Source of the DNA: CAWIJJ01 sp963836425
Lineage (GTDB): Bacteria > Acidobacteriota > Terriglobia > Bryobacterales > Bryobacteraceae
Reading direction: 5' to 3'
Length of the DNA stretch: 64,000 nt
NCBI GenBank assembly: GCA_963836425.1
Contig: CAWIJJ010000015.1
Location: 62,001-126,000 of the forward strand
The notes below the pieces were generated by a model. That model did no database searches and was not told where the DNA came from. It was given only the letters and a program-made list of their open reading frames with translations. Made by a program: the position numbers and the translations under genes. Positions within the stretch are counted from its first letter, which is position 1. The number at the start of each line of letters is the position of its first letter. Shown piece after piece: positions 23,437 to 32,991 of the stretch.

Positions 23437-25329
23437 CTATCGAAGCAGGCCGCCCAGCATCGTCAGCGGCACGGCGCCCTGCCGCAGCGCCGCGTCGTTA
23501 TATTCCTGCAACCTGTAAGAATCGCCTCTCGCCTTGCGGTATTCGTCCCGGACCCGGATCCATCCCCTCCACCCGACGAAATAAGTGGGCAATTGCGCCG
23601 CTGACAGCTTGGCGCGCTGGAGTTTGGCCGTCGCCTCCTCCGCTTCCTGGAAGGTCTGCTTTTCCATCAGGTCCAGCGCCTCCTGGTCGGTCATATTGAG
23701 CATCTGGAGGCGCACGTCGAGAATGGCGTTGGCGATTACGCGCAGTTCCTCCTTCGCGAACGTGAGCGCCAGTTCCGGCGAGTGGTCCAGGTATCCCTCG
23801 TCGATCATCACCTGCGTCGCATACTGCCCCCAGCCCTCGATGTACGGCCCGTTCCCGAATATGGAGCGCAGCAGCCGCCGGCTCGCAGGCTGCACCTCGT
23901 TGGCGTACTCCATCTGCACGTAGTGGCCCGGCATGGCCTCGTGGATGGTGAGCAGCTTCAGCTTGTAGAAGTTGTATTCCCTGAGCTTGGACTCCACGCG
24001 CTCGGCCGGCCATGTCTCCGGAATGGGAGTTACCCAGTAGAACGCGCCCAGTTTCGGTTCCAGGGCAGGCGCCGATGCGAAGCCCCCGACGGCATAGATT
24101 CCGCGCATGAATTCGGGCGTCGGAATCACGGTCAGGTTGGAGCGGGGAGGCAGCGTCACAAGGTGCTTCGCCTCCACAAAAGCGCGCGCCTCCTCGAGGT
24201 CCCGGCGGGCGTCTTCCATGTAGGATTCGCGGGTGGAATGGCGCTCGGCGATCCGGCCCAGCACTTCTCCGATCACCTGGTTCTGCCGCGCCGCGGGTTC
24301 CAGGTCGGCATGATCGCCGTGCGACGGAAACTCCTTCCGGTGGAGCGGCAGCGCCAGGTCCAGCATGCGCCGGCGCACGGCCTGAAGATCGTTCTCCGCC
24401 ATTTCGAGCGCCGAGTCCGCTTCGATGCCGCTCTGCAAGGTATAGCGGAATTTCCGCGTGTATTTTTCCCTGCCCAGTCTCCAGTCCGCCCTATCCCGGC
24501 CCGACAGATCCGTCTTCAGGAACGCGCCGAACTTGCGCATGGCATCCAGGGCGGATTTGGCGGCACTGTCGTAGTCTGCTCTCAATTCGCTTGGAACCTC
24601 CGCCCGCAGCACTTTGTCCACGAGGTTGATATTTCCCTCGTTCTCTTCCATTGCGACGTCGGTCCAGATCCTGGGCGAGGCAATCACGTTGATGCCGGCC
24701 TGGTCCAGGAACAGGGGCACCCTCCGCAGCCGTGCGATGATGCTCCGGAAGCGATCCGGCTTGGGCGCATATTCGAGAACATACGGCCCGAAGAGGGCGT
24801 TCCCCAGCGTTTCCACGTACAGCGTGGGGTTGTGAAGGGCGGTGCGGATTTCGCGAAGATCCAGCAGTGCCAGCGACGTCTGGTCCCTGAGAATGGCCAG
24901 GTCGGCCTGCTGCTGCGCATTCAGCCGGTCCGCCGGAATCTCATCCAGCTTGGCGGCGAAAAGATCGTAAAAGCGCCGCTGGTTTTCCATCCCCTTGGGG
25001 CTGAAATCATCGAGGAGATCGTCTAATTTCGTGTTGTCGTACGTGTGCAATCCGGCGTTGGTGGCAGCCGACGGTGAGAAGGAGAGCACCGTATAGACAA
25101 ATTCTTCGGAGAGCTTCCCAACCTGCTCGCCGGGATTGCTCCGGCAGCCCGCGGCGGCCAGTAGCAGGAAGGCGAAGAAAGCGTTGCAGAGCCGCGCCCG
25201 AAGGAGGCGGTCAACGAATCGCCCGCAGCTTTTTGCCGCAACGTGTTTTGAAGAGGTTGTGTAATCGACAACTGGGCGGTTTCCGTTTTGCGGACAGCTC
25301 CGCAGGAAGCCTTCTTCTGGAACTGTCAA
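23437..25329 (-). CDS. DUF885 family metallopeptidase-like lipoprotein
   Basis: 630 residues if started at TTG 25329, the only usual start codon before the lipobox FFAFLLLAAAGC; the 45 residues before that signal are unusual, so the true N-terminus is uncertain. DUF885 features are clear: LLTIHEAMPGHYVQMEYAN contains the H-E-x-x-x-x-H-like zinc motif of the family, and GPYIEGWGQYATQVMIDEG and LPTYFVGWRGWIRVRDEYRK are conserved downstream. Members are thought to be metallo-peptidases related to the M3/M32 clan, but substrates are unknown. The TTG lies 2 bp after the stop of a 50-residue membrane protein, suggesting coupling. Confidence 0.82.
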   Translation of the reverse strand: MTVPEEGFLRSCPQNGNRPVVDYTTSSKHVAAKSCGRFVDRLLRARLCNAFFAFLLLAAAGCRSNPGEQVGKLSEEFVYTVLSFSPSAATNAGLHTYDNTKLDDLLDDFSPKGMENQRRFYDLFAAKLDEIPADRLNAQQQADLAILRDQTSLALLDLREIRTALHNPTLYVETLGNALFGPYVLEYAPKPDRFRSIIARLRRVPLFLDQAGINVIASPRIWTDVAMEENEGNINLVDKVLRAEVPSELRADYDSAAKSALDAMRKFGAFLKTDLSGRDRADWRLGREKYTRKFRYTLQSGIEADSALEMAENDLQAVRRRMLDLALPLHRKEFPSHGDHADLEPAARQNQVIGEVLGRIAERHSTRESYMEDARRDLEEARAFVEAKHLVTLPPRSNLTVIPTPEFMRGIYAVGGFASAPALEPKLGAFYWVTPIPETWPAERVESKLREYNFYKLKLLTIHEAMPGHYVQMEYANEVQPASRRLLRSIFGNGPYIEGWGQYATQVMIDEGYLDHSPELALTFAKEELRVIANAILDVRLQMLNMTDQEALDLMEKQTFQEAEEATAKLQRAKLSAAQLPTYFVGWRGWIRVRDEYRKARGDSYRLQEYNDAALRQGAVPLTMLGGLLR

Positions 25330-25331
25330 AC

Positions 25332-25484
25332 TTAGTTCCTGACGGTGCCGGAGTGCAAATGCGGAACCGACGCGATCAATTGGACCCGCGGTTTCATTTG
25401 CGCTTCAAGGCGCCGCGTTCGGTACAGCGTATACCCGGTGAGCAGAAGCATCAGGGTGAGCAGGGCTGCAACCAGCCACTTCAT
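25332..25484 (-). CDS. 50-residue membrane protein upstream of the DUF885 gene
   Basis: ATG 25484 to TAA 25332. The sequence MKWLVAALLTLMLLLTGYTL is a single transmembrane or signal-anchor helix followed by a basic, polar tail (YRTRRLEAQMKPRVQ). The 14-bp text ATGCTATGAAGTGG occurs twice in a row at the start (spacer ACA), so the beginning of the gene has been duplicated; the upstream copy runs into a stop after six codons. No family recognised. Confidence 0.45.
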   Translation of the reverse strand: MKWLVAALLTLMLLLTGYTLYRTRRLEAQMKPRVQLIASVPHLHSGTVRN

Positions 25485-25559
25485 AGCATTGTCCACTTCA
25501 TAGCATTACCATAGCCCCCGATTCGGGTCGGGGCGCGTTAGTACAATTAAGGAGCAACT

Positions 25560-28016
25560 ATGCAAACAGCCCTGAAAATCCTGAGTGTCCTCGCCCTGGC
25601 CGCGGCGGCTGCGATTCTGAGCTCTCAACCCGCCCCGCGGGAGCAGGTGGGACCCCTTCCGGACGGCGGGTTTCTCCTCAACAGCGGATGGCGCCTCGAG
25701 CCGGTCGGAAAACAGGTTCCGCTCTCCACGCTTCCCCTCGCCACCGTGCTCACACCCGACGCGAAACACCTGATCGTGCTCAACGGCGGCTACCGCCCGC
25801 CGACCCTGACGGTGATCGATACTGCCACGCAGACGGTAACCGCCAGCGTCCCCGTCAAGGACGGATGGCTCGGGCTGGCGCTTTCGCCCAAGGGCGACAG
25901 GCTGTACGTCGGGGGCGGGTCCCAGGCGGCGATTTTCGAGTTCACCGTCGATGGCGGCACGCTCGAAGCCGGCCGCGTTTTCCCCATCGTCCCCAACGAC
26001 AAACGCGGCAACCAGGACTTTATCGGAGATGTGGCGATGTCCCCGGACGGGCGCCTGCTCTACGCCGCGGACCTCTATCGCGATTCGGTGGTGGTGGTCA
26101 ATCCGCAATCGGGCATGGTCATCAACCGCATCAAAACCGGGCGGCGGCCCTACCGCATCCTGTTTCACCCGGATGGTAAATCGTTCTTCGTCACCTCCTG
26201 GGCCGATGGCACCATGGGCCAGTACGATACCGACAGCGGCAGCCAGCTCGCGCTGCTGCGCATCGGGGCGCATCCCACCGATATGGTGTGGCGCGCCGGA
26301 GGCCCTCCCGAAGTGGCGCCGGGCGAGCCCACCTGGGCCGCGCGCATCTTCGTCGCGGCCGCCAATACCAACAACGTGTACGCCGTCTCCGTCTCAGCCG
26401 CCAAAGAGTTGAAGCTGCTCGAGACGATCAATATCTCCATGACCGCGCGCCAGCCCGTGGGCATGACGCCTTCGGCCCTGGCCCTCAGTCCGGACAACAA
26501 GCGGCTGTTCGTCGCCTGTTCGGACGGCAACGTGGCCGCGGTCGTGGATGTCTCCCTGGACCGCAGTACCGTCGACGGCTTCATCCCCACCGGCTGGTAT
26601 CCCACCGCCGTGCGCGTGCTGCCGGATAACACTCTGGTGGTGCTGAACGGAAAAGGCGTGGCCTCGTTCCCCAACCGCAATGGGCCCGTCCCCACGGGCC
26701 GCCCGGTGGGCATACACGCCGAACCGGGAGTCGGCAGCGGATACGTGGGCCACATGCAGACCGGCACAGCGTCGTTCATCCCCCCGTTCACCAACGAACA
26801 GCTCGGGCACTGGACCAATACGGCCTTCAATAACTCCCCCTATCACGATTCGAAGCTCGACGAGAAGCCCGCCCTGCCGCCCATCCGCAATGTCATATAC
26901 ATCGTCCGCGAGAACCGCACCTATGACCAGGTGCTGGGCGACCTCAAGCCGGGCAACGGCGATCCCTCCCTGCTGCTGTTCGGCGAAGACGTAACTCCCA
27001 ACGTGCACAAACTGGCGCGCGAGTTCGTTCTGTTTGACAATTTCTACGTCAATGCGGATGTCAGCGCCGACGGCCACAACTGGTCGATTGCCGGCATCGC
27101 TCCCGATTACGTGCAGAAGATCTGGCCCAACCAGTATGCGGGCCGCCGCAAGCTGGCCGACTTCCTGGGCATCGATCCCGCTTCCTATCCCCCCGCCGGC
27201 TACCTCTGGACCAGCGCGGCCATGGCCGGCATTTCCATGCGCAACTTCGGCTACATGGTGGCCAACAAGCCGAACCCCGTCGCCGGCGGCGAGCAGATCA
27301 ATGCCGTGCGCGACCCGGTCCTGACAAAGGTGACCAATCCCTTCTTCCGCGGGTTCGACCTGGGCCACACCGACGTCAGCCGCGCGCAGGCCTTCCTCAA
27401 AGAGTTCGCCGAGTACGAAAAAGCGGGCCAGATCCCGCGCCTGATCCTGATGCGGCTCGGCAACGATCACACCTCCGGAACTTCCGCCGGAAAAGTGGCT
27501 CCCAAGTCGGCGGTGGCCGATAACGATTACGCCCTCGGCATGATCGTCGAGGCCGTGACCAAATCCCGCTTCTTCCAGGACACCGCCATCTTCGTGCTCG
27601 AGGACGACGCGCAGAACGGGCCGGATCACGTGGATTCGCACCGCTCGCCGGCCCTGGTCATCTCCGCCTACTCGAAAAGGCGCACCATCGACAGCACCAT
27701 GTACAACACGGCCTCCATGCTGCGCACCATCGAACTCATCCTCGGCCTCAAGCCGATGACCCAGTTCGACGCCGCCGCCCGTCCCATGCTGGCGTCCCTT
27801 GGAGAGACGGCGGATACCACTCCATTCGCGGTGGAGAAGCCGCGCATTCCGCTCGATACGCTGAATCCTCCAACCGCCCCGCGCGCCGCCGATTCCAACA
27901 AAATGAATTTCGAAGAGGCCGATGAGATAGATGACGATGAGTTGAACGATATCCTGTGGCGGGCGATCCGCAACGATCCCCCTCCCGCTCCCGTGAGAAG
28001 CTTTTTCGGAAAGTAG
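25560..28016 (+). CDS. YncE-like beta-propeller fused to an alkaline-phosphatase-fold phosphoesterase
   Basis: 818 residues with AAGGAGCAACT before the ATG. After a signal peptide (LSVLALAAAAAIL) residues 50-400 hold WD/YncE-type blades (HLIVLNGGYRPPTLTVID, LALSPKGDRLYVGGG, VAMSPDGRLLYAADLYRDSV, LALSPDNKRLFVACSDGNVA). From about residue 440 the phosphoesterase part starts (NVIYIVRENRTYDQVLGD), with NFYVNADVSADGHNWS, RLILMRLGNDHTSG and FVLEDDAQNGPDHVDSHRSP providing likely metal ligands, as in the phospholipase C/phosphatase family. Exported; the substrate, perhaps a phosphate ester bound by the propeller, is unknown. Confidence 0.82.
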   Translation: MQTALKILSVLALAAAAAILSSQPAPREQVGPLPDGGFLLNSGWRLEPVGKQVPLSTLPLATVLTPDAKHLIVLNGGYRPPTLTVIDTATQTVTASVPVKDGWLGLALSPKGDRLYVGGGSQAAIFEFTVDGGTLEAGRVFPIVPNDKRGNQDFIGDVAMSPDGRLLYAADLYRDSVVVVNPQSGMVINRIKTGRRPYRILFHPDGKSFFVTSWADGTMGQYDTDSGSQLALLRIGAHPTDMVWRAGGPPEVAPGEPTWAARIFVAAANTNNVYAVSVSAAKELKLLETINISMTARQPVGMTPSALALSPDNKRLFVACSDGNVAAVVDVSLDRSTVDGFIPTGWYPTAVRVLPDNTLVVLNGKGVASFPNRNGPVPTGRPVGIHAEPGVGSGYVGHMQTGTASFIPPFTNEQLGHWTNTAFNNSPYHDSKLDEKPALPPIRNVIYIVRENRTYDQVLGDLKPGNGDPSLLLFGEDVTPNVHKLAREFVLFDNFYVNADVSADGHNWSIAGIAPDYVQKIWPNQYAGRRKLADFLGIDPASYPPAGYLWTSAAMAGISMRNFGYMVANKPNPVAGGEQINAVRDPVLTKVTNPFFRGFDLGHTDVSRAQAFLKEFAEYEKAGQIPRLILMRLGNDHTSGTSAGKVAPKSAVADNDYALGMIVEAVTKSRFFQDTAIFVLEDDAQNGPDHVDSHRSPALVISAYSKRRTIDSTMYNTASMLRTIELILGLKPMTQFDAAARPMLASLGETADTTPFAVEKPRIPLDTLNPPTAPRAADSNKMNFEEADEIDDDELNDILWRAIRNDPPPAPVRSFFGK

Positions 28017-28031
28017 AGAAGCGCCTTTTCA

Positions 28032-30161
28032 ATGCCCCAAATTCACTTGTGCTTCCTGTGGCACATGCACCAGCCTTATTACAAGGACCTGGTCTCCGGC
28101 GAATATAAGCTGCCCTGGACGCGCATGCACGCCCTCAAGGACTATTTCGGCATGGCCCGAATCCTCGAGGAGTTTCCCCACATCCGCCAGACGTTCAACC
28201 TGGTGCCCTCGATGATGGCGCAGGTGGCCGAATACGCCGCGGGCAAAGCGGTGGACCCGTTTTTGCAAATGGCCCTCAAGCCCGCCGAAAGCCTGAACGC
28301 CGGCGACCGCGACTTCCTGCTGCGCCATTCGTTCTATTCCGATCCGCAACGCATGATCTACCGGCACCCGCGCTACGGCGAGCTGTTTGAAGCCTCCAGG
28401 ACTCAGAAGGGGCCGGGCATGCGCATTTTCAGCGTGCAGGAGTTTCGCGACCTCCAGATGTGGTCGCAACTGGCGTGGTTCGACGAAGAGTTCCTGGCGA
28501 ACGACCCGGAGGTGCGCGACTGGCTGCGACGCGGCCGCGATTTCACCCCGGAAGATCAGCAGCGCATGGGCGAGAAGCAGCGCGACTTCGTGGGCCGCGT
28601 GCTGCCCATCTACAAGAAACTGGCAGCCACCGGCCAGATCGAAATCTCCACCACCCCGTACTACCACCCCATCCTGCCCCTGCTGTGCGATTCCGACATC
28701 GCCGCCGTGTCGCATCCCGGAGTGCCCTTGCCGCCGCGCTTCCGCTATCCCGGCGATGCCCGAATGCAGCTCGAGCGCGCCCGCGAATACATTCAAACTA
28801 CCTTCGGCGTCGCGCCCGTGGGGCTGTGGCCTTCCGAGGGCTCGGTGTCGGACGAAGTATTCGGCATCGCGAGCGAGCTCGGTTTCGAATGGGCGGCCAC
28901 CGATAGCGGCGTCCTCAACCGCACGCTGGGCCGCGCGGTATCCGTGGACGGGCTGTACCGGCCCTACCGGTGGACTCAAGATTCCCGCCGGATGAACCTC
29001 GTATTTCGCGACCACTTCCTCAGCGACCTGATCGGCTTCGTCTATTCGAAGATGGACGAACAGGCGGCCGCGGACGACTTCCTGCGGCGCATCCGCGAAA
29101 ACTGCGCCGGTATCCTGAACGCCGGCAGGGATGCGCTCGTGCCCATCATTCTGGACGGCGAGAACGCCTGGGAGTACTACCACGAAGGCGGCCGCGAATT
29201 CCTGCGCCAGTTGTACCGGCGCATCTCCGAGGATCCCGCCATGCGCGCCGTGACCGTTTCCGAGGCCACGCGGTTGATGGAGCCGGTGCCCATCGATCAT
29301 ATCTTTCCCGGATCCTGGATCAACGCCAATTTCGACGTCTGGATCGGCGCCGAAGAGGATAACCAGGCCTGGACTCAATTGCTGCGTGCCCGCCAGGCGT
29401 TCGACCTGGCCGGGCCCGTTCCCGAGGAGCGGCGCGCCCTTGCGCTCGAAGAACTGCTGATTGCCGAGGGCAGCGACTGGTGCTGGTGGTACGGCCCGGA
29501 GCACGATTCCGCCAACCGCGCCGAGTTCGACCAGCTTTACCGCAGCCATCTCGCCAACGTGTACCGCTTCCTCAATCTGGCGCCGCCCGAAGAGCTCTCA
29601 CGGCCGATTCTGCGCGTCGCCGTGGAGGCCGTCCGCATCGATCCGTGCGGCGCAATCCGCCCCACCATCGACGGAGAGGTCACCTCGTACTTCGAGTGGA
29701 TCGGAGCGGGGATCTACCGCGTGGACGAGCGCTCCGGCTCCATGCACGGCAAGAAATTTCTGGTCAAGGAAGTCTATTTCGGCAGCGACGGGGAGAACCT
29801 GTTTTTGCGGGCCGATTTTCATCCCGGCTACGAGCAGGAACTCGGCGGCATGCAGGCCCGGTTTACAGCGCAGCCTCGCAACGGATCGCCGGCCAGCCAG
29901 ATTGAAATCGACCTGTCGGGCGGCGCCGCGCGCGCATGCCGCGCGCAGTTTGCCGGACAGGACGCGGTCGATGGCGCCGTCTCCTGCGCCTGGCGGCGCG
30001 TTCTGGAGGTTCGGATCGGCCTGAAGAGCCTCGGCGTCGAGCCCGGCGCCGGTGTCCGCTTTCAGTTTTCATTGTGGGAGGGAGGGCTGCCCATCGACGC
30101 CGTGCCGCAGCAGGGATGGCTGGAAATGCCCACCACCAACCCCTCCGAACTCGAGCTGTAG
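28032..30161 (+). CDS. Glycoside hydrolase family 57 protein
   Basis: 709 residues, 15 bp after the phosphoesterase gene. IHLCFLWHMHQPYYKDL contains the H-x-H-Q-P motif that opens GH57 enzymes. GLWPSEGSVSDEVFGIA carries the likely nucleophile Glu269, and FEWAATDSGVLNRTLG the likely acid Asp. DFLRRIRENCAGILN and LVPIILDGENAWEYYHEGG (D-G-E-N-x-W-E) are further signatures. About 200 residues after the catalytic domain look like a C-terminal beta domain. No signal peptide is seen, so it probably acts on cytoplasmic alpha-glucan such as glycogen or maltodextrin. Confidence 0.88.
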   Translation: MPQIHLCFLWHMHQPYYKDLVSGEYKLPWTRMHALKDYFGMARILEEFPHIRQTFNLVPSMMAQVAEYAAGKAVDPFLQMALKPAESLNAGDRDFLLRHSFYSDPQRMIYRHPRYGELFEASRTQKGPGMRIFSVQEFRDLQMWSQLAWFDEEFLANDPEVRDWLRRGRDFTPEDQQRMGEKQRDFVGRVLPIYKKLAATGQIEISTTPYYHPILPLLCDSDIAAVSHPGVPLPPRFRYPGDARMQLERAREYIQTTFGVAPVGLWPSEGSVSDEVFGIASELGFEWAATDSGVLNRTLGRAVSVDGLYRPYRWTQDSRRMNLVFRDHFLSDLIGFVYSKMDEQAAADDFLRRIRENCAGILNAGRDALVPIILDGENAWEYYHEGGREFLRQLYRRISEDPAMRAVTVSEATRLMEPVPIDHIFPGSWINANFDVWIGAEEDNQAWTQLLRARQAFDLAGPVPEERRALALEELLIAEGSDWCWWYGPEHDSANRAEFDQLYRSHLANVYRFLNLAPPEELSRPILRVAVEAVRIDPCGAIRPTIDGEVTSYFEWIGAGIYRVDERSGSMHGKKFLVKEVYFGSDGENLFLRADFHPGYEQELGGMQARFTAQPRNGSPASQIEIDLSGGAARACRAQFAGQDAVDGAVSCAWRRVLEVRIGLKSLGVEPGAGVRFQFSLWEGGLPIDAVPQQGWLEMPTTNPSELEL

Positions 30162-30184
30162 CTTCTGCTAAACTGGATAAAGTT

Positions 30185-30394
30185 ATGGCAATCCCGAATG
30201 TGAAGCGGTTCCGGCCCTACTGCCCGACCTGCAGCGATAGTTTTACTTTGATGGCCGTCCTGCCCAAGGACGCAAATGTGGATCAGTATCTGGCGGATGC
30301 CGTTGCGCGCCACGATCATAAGGCGTTCCAGGAAGCCAAGGTATCGCACTTCAAGGTCCGCGTCGGCCAACAGAAGCAGAAGAAGGCGAAATAG
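30185..30394 (+). CDS. Small conserved-looking protein with one CxxC
   Basis: 69 residues from ATG 30185: PNVKRFRPYCPTCSDSFTLM carries a single C-x-x-C, and the tail is Lys/Gln-rich (VGQQKQKKAK). A single CxxC could bind metal as a dimer or be redox active. No family recognised. It follows the GH57 gene by 23 bp and is convergent with the HEAT gene. Confidence 0.6.
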   Translation: MAIPNVKRFRPYCPTCSDSFTLMAVLPKDANVDQYLADAVARHDHKAFQEAKVSHFKVRVGQQKQKKAK

Positions 30395-30407
30395 CAATAA
30401 AGCGAAT

Positions 30408-30438
30408 TCAGGGCGGGCCGGGGTCCGGCCTGCCCTAC
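30408..30438. repeat. REP-like hairpin at a convergent gene junction
   Basis: A 12-bp stem (30410-30421 with 30425-30436, one G-T pair) closes a 3-nt loop, flanked by TC and AC. The 3' arm includes the HEAT gene stop codon. It closely resembles the element at 41595-41621, which has the same flanks (TCAGGGC...CCTAC) and also lies between convergent genes. It could end transcription from both sides, although no T run follows. Confidence 0.5.
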
Positions 30439-31706
30439 GATTTCGCCTGCAAAGTTCTCACCGCCCGCAGCACTTCCCTCGCCACGTCCGGGTCCGGATC
30501 CTCCGTCATCTTCTGGAGTTCCGCCAGGCTCCCCCGGTCCCCACTGCGCGCCAGCACGCCCGCAATCCCGATCTTTTCGTCTTTCGTACCCTGCGCCAGC
30601 GCGCGCTCGAGCGCCTGCCGCACCTCCGGCTGCCGCGCCAGTTCCACCAGCAGCGCGAATGCCTCGCCTTTATACGACGCCGAGTTGAGCGTGTTGATCA
30701 GGTATTGGAGCGGGCTGAACTGGCTCACTGCCGTCTGTCCCAGCATCACCTGCCCGAATGACATAGAAAGCCGCGGAGAGGTCTTCTTTTCCGCCTGCCA
30801 CGCCTTCTCGAGCGTGGGAAGATCCTCGGGATGCTTCAGCCGCGCAATTCCTTCGGCCGCCGCTCCACGCAGTTTCTCGTCTCGGTCGGCAAGATACTGA
30901 AGGTACAGGCCGCGGCTCGCCTCCGAGGGCAGCATGGCGATAGCGGTGAGGGCGGCCCGGCGAACCTTGTCCTCGCGCGCCCGCTGCAATACCTCGGTCA
31001 GCACCGGCACGGCCGCCTTGTTCTGCAGCAGCCCCGTGGTTTCGATGGCCGCCACCTGCACCCGCGGGTCCAGGTCGCGCAGCAGGAACTCGATGCGCGG
31101 TCCGGCGGACTGGTCCCGAATCTTCTGCAGCGCGATCAGCGATTCGTACATCACATCGCTGTTCTTTGATCGCAGCGCCTCGAGCAGTTCCGGCACCGCC
31201 TCCTTGCCCCGCAGCGTCCCGATCGCGCGCGCCGCATTGGCCCGCACTTCCATTGACCCGCCTCCCCGCACCAGCTTGCCAAGAGCTTCAATCACGTCCG
31301 GGCGCACCATTACAAAAGGATCGATCACCTGGTCGTTTGTGTCGGTGAACCGGCTCTTGATGGAGTCGCCCACCCGTTTCAGCGAGGCGCCAAGTCCGGT
31401 TTCAAGATATCCGGGAAGATAGAAATTCACCAGTCCGTCCGTCGCGCGGATCTGGACTTCCGGATCGTTGTCCTGCGTGGCGAGCACCAGCGGTTCCAGA
31501 CTCCGCTGGGTGCCGATTTCGGTTATCTGCTTCACCGCTTCGACGCGAATATCGATGCGCGGGCTCTTGAGAAGTTCCTGCAATTGCGGCATGGCCGTGG
31601 AACCGGCCTTGGCAATCTCGCGAACTTCCTTGGTTTTGGTTACCTCCTGGCCCGGCAGCAACGCGGACGAGCAGAGAACAAGCAGCGCTACTCGATAGAA
31701 CCGCAT
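30435..31706 (-). CDS. HEAT-repeat protein, exported
   Basis: 423 residues with a signal peptide (FYRVALLVLCSSALLPGQ). At least eight helical HEAT/armadillo-like repeats follow, for example IDIRVEAVKQITEIGTQRSL, MEVRANAARAIGTLRGKEAV, PRVQVAAIETTGLLQNKAAV and EKLRGAAAEGIARLKHPEDL. Such solenoids bind other proteins. There is no catalytic motif. The ligand is unknown; location is likely periplasmic. Confidence 0.8.
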   Translation of the reverse strand: MRFYRVALLVLCSSALLPGQEVTKTKEVREIAKAGSTAMPQLQELLKSPRIDIRVEAVKQITEIGTQRSLEPLVLATQDNDPEVQIRATDGLVNFYLPGYLETGLGASLKRVGDSIKSRFTDTNDQVIDPFVMVRPDVIEALGKLVRGGGSMEVRANAARAIGTLRGKEAVPELLEALRSKNSDVMYESLIALQKIRDQSAGPRIEFLLRDLDPRVQVAAIETTGLLQNKAAVPVLTEVLQRAREDKVRRAALTAIAMLPSEASRGLYLQYLADRDEKLRGAAAEGIARLKHPEDLPTLEKAWQAEKKTSPRLSMSFGQVMLGQTAVSQFSPLQYLINTLNSASYKGEAFALLVELARQPEVRQALERALAQGTKDEKIGIAGVLARSGDRGSLAELQKMTEDPDPDVAREVLRAVRTLQAKS

Positions 31707-31733
31707 ACTTCCATGCTATCGCGCCGGGATGCG

Positions 31734-32597
31734 CTATCGGATGAATTCCACTTGCACGCGCTTGGAAATCAGTCCCGCTTCGAAACCCAGATCGAGCAGT
31801 TTCTGAGCCGCCTTGGGCACCACGTCGCCGGCATCCACCGTGTAGTGATTCACGTACATGCCGACGAATTTCTCCGCCAGGCGCTGCTCCATGTCGCGGG
31901 CGAACTGCATCGCGTAGGCGAGCGCCTCGTCGTGATTGTCCAGCGCGTATTGAATACTTTCGCGCATCAGCCGGCAGCATTCGCTCTGAATCTCCGGCGA
32001 AAGCGACCGCAGCAGCACGTTGCCTCCCAGCGGCAGCGGAAGTTCGTACGTGGATTTGAACCAGCGGCCCAGGTCCACTATGCGATGAAAACCTTCGCGG
32101 TCGAACGTGAGCTGGGCTTCGTGGATGATCAGCCCCGCGTCCACCGTGCGTTCGCGGACCGCATCCGTGATTTTGTCGAACGGCGTCACCACGGGTTCAA
32201 AATCGGGCTGATACAGCTTGCACGCCAGGTACGCCGTCGTCAGCATGCCCGGGATAGCGATCCGTTTCCCCTTCAGTTCGTCCGGCTCCATCGGGCGGCC
32301 CGAGATGATCATGGGTCCATACCCGTCCCCGATACTCGACCCGCTGGCCATCAGAACGTATTTATCGGCAACGTACGGATAGGCATGATAGGAAATCGCA
32401 CTCAGCTCGTATTGGCCTTCCATGGCCTTGCGGTTCAGTGTTTCGATATCCTCGAGAACGTGCCGGAAAAAGACTTTGGAGGAGCGAACCTTCTTGGTCG
32501 CCAGCCCGTAAAACATGAACGCATCATCGGAATCGGGGCTGTGAGCGCTAACGATTTCCTGGGAAGCAACCGAAGTCATAGAAGTGGGATACACCAT
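31734..32597 (-). CDS. mqnD: MqnD-type protein, 1,4-dihydroxy-6-naphthoate synthase
   Basis: 287 residues; an internal ATG at 32579 is an alternative start. VSAHSPDSDDAFMFYGLA corresponds to the S-P-x-x-x-D-x-F motif at the start of MqnA/MqnD proteins, and YELSAISYHAYPYVADKYVL, LKGKRIAIPGMLTTAYLACK and AGLIIHEAQLTFDREGFHRI (with the His used in catalysis by MqnD) match further. The fold is that of periplasmic binding proteins, but no signal is present. The enzyme belongs to the futalosine route of menaquinone synthesis. Distinguishing MqnD from MqnA needs an alignment; the H-E-x-Q-L-x-F text favours MqnD. Confidence 0.75.
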   Translation of the reverse strand: MVYPTSMTSVASQEIVSAHSPDSDDAFMFYGLATKKVRSSKVFFRHVLEDIETLNRKAMEGQYELSAISYHAYPYVADKYVLMASGSSIGDGYGPMIISGRPMEPDELKGKRIAIPGMLTTAYLACKLYQPDFEPVVTPFDKITDAVRERTVDAGLIIHEAQLTFDREGFHRIVDLGRWFKSTYELPLPLGGNVLLRSLSPEIQSECCRLMRESIQYALDNHDEALAYAMQFARDMEQRLAEKFVGMYVNHYTVDAGDVVPKAAQKLLDLGFEAGLISKRVQVEFIR

Positions 32598-32991
32598 TCT
32601 ACACTACCGTGCCGCGCAGGTTTTTCAACGATGGGAAGGAAGTTGCTGAAGAAAAACGAAAAGGGCGGTCACCGGTTAAGCGCTGAACCCGGAACCTTCC
32701 CGTTCGGTCATCCAATTGCGCTTTTCGCGCCGTGCCAAAACTCCCAGGCACCGATGATTCCGATCGTCCGGTGTGTTCCGTACTGCCTTGTTCAATCGCC
32801 CCCGATGAGGCCGCCCTCATTCTGGCCCGGTTCTATATGTCACCTCCTGCCGGCCCGAGTGGACCGGCCAAAACAACGTCGAAGGAATCAGAAAACCGGC
32901 CCTGATTCCAATTTCAGTTTCCTCCCGATTGGTATCCTTGTCAATGGAACTGCGGTTAGAGAGTGCGTGCAAAATAACCTTAGGTAATTCC
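32598..32991. other. Intergenic region without recognisable gene
   Basis: 394 bp between the divergent mqnD and the gene at 32992. Open frames here lack ribosome-binding sites and protein-like composition. It must contain the promoters of both neighbours, but no clear boxes were found. Confidence 0.6.

Noticed and set aside
23782..25026. 414-codon plus-strand frame over the DUF885 gene
   Set aside because: Shadow of a clear minus-strand gene with zinc motif; no ribosome-binding site.
32599..32820. 73-codon minus-strand frame in the intergenic region upstream of mqnD
   Set aside because: No ribosome-binding site and no recognisable protein features.
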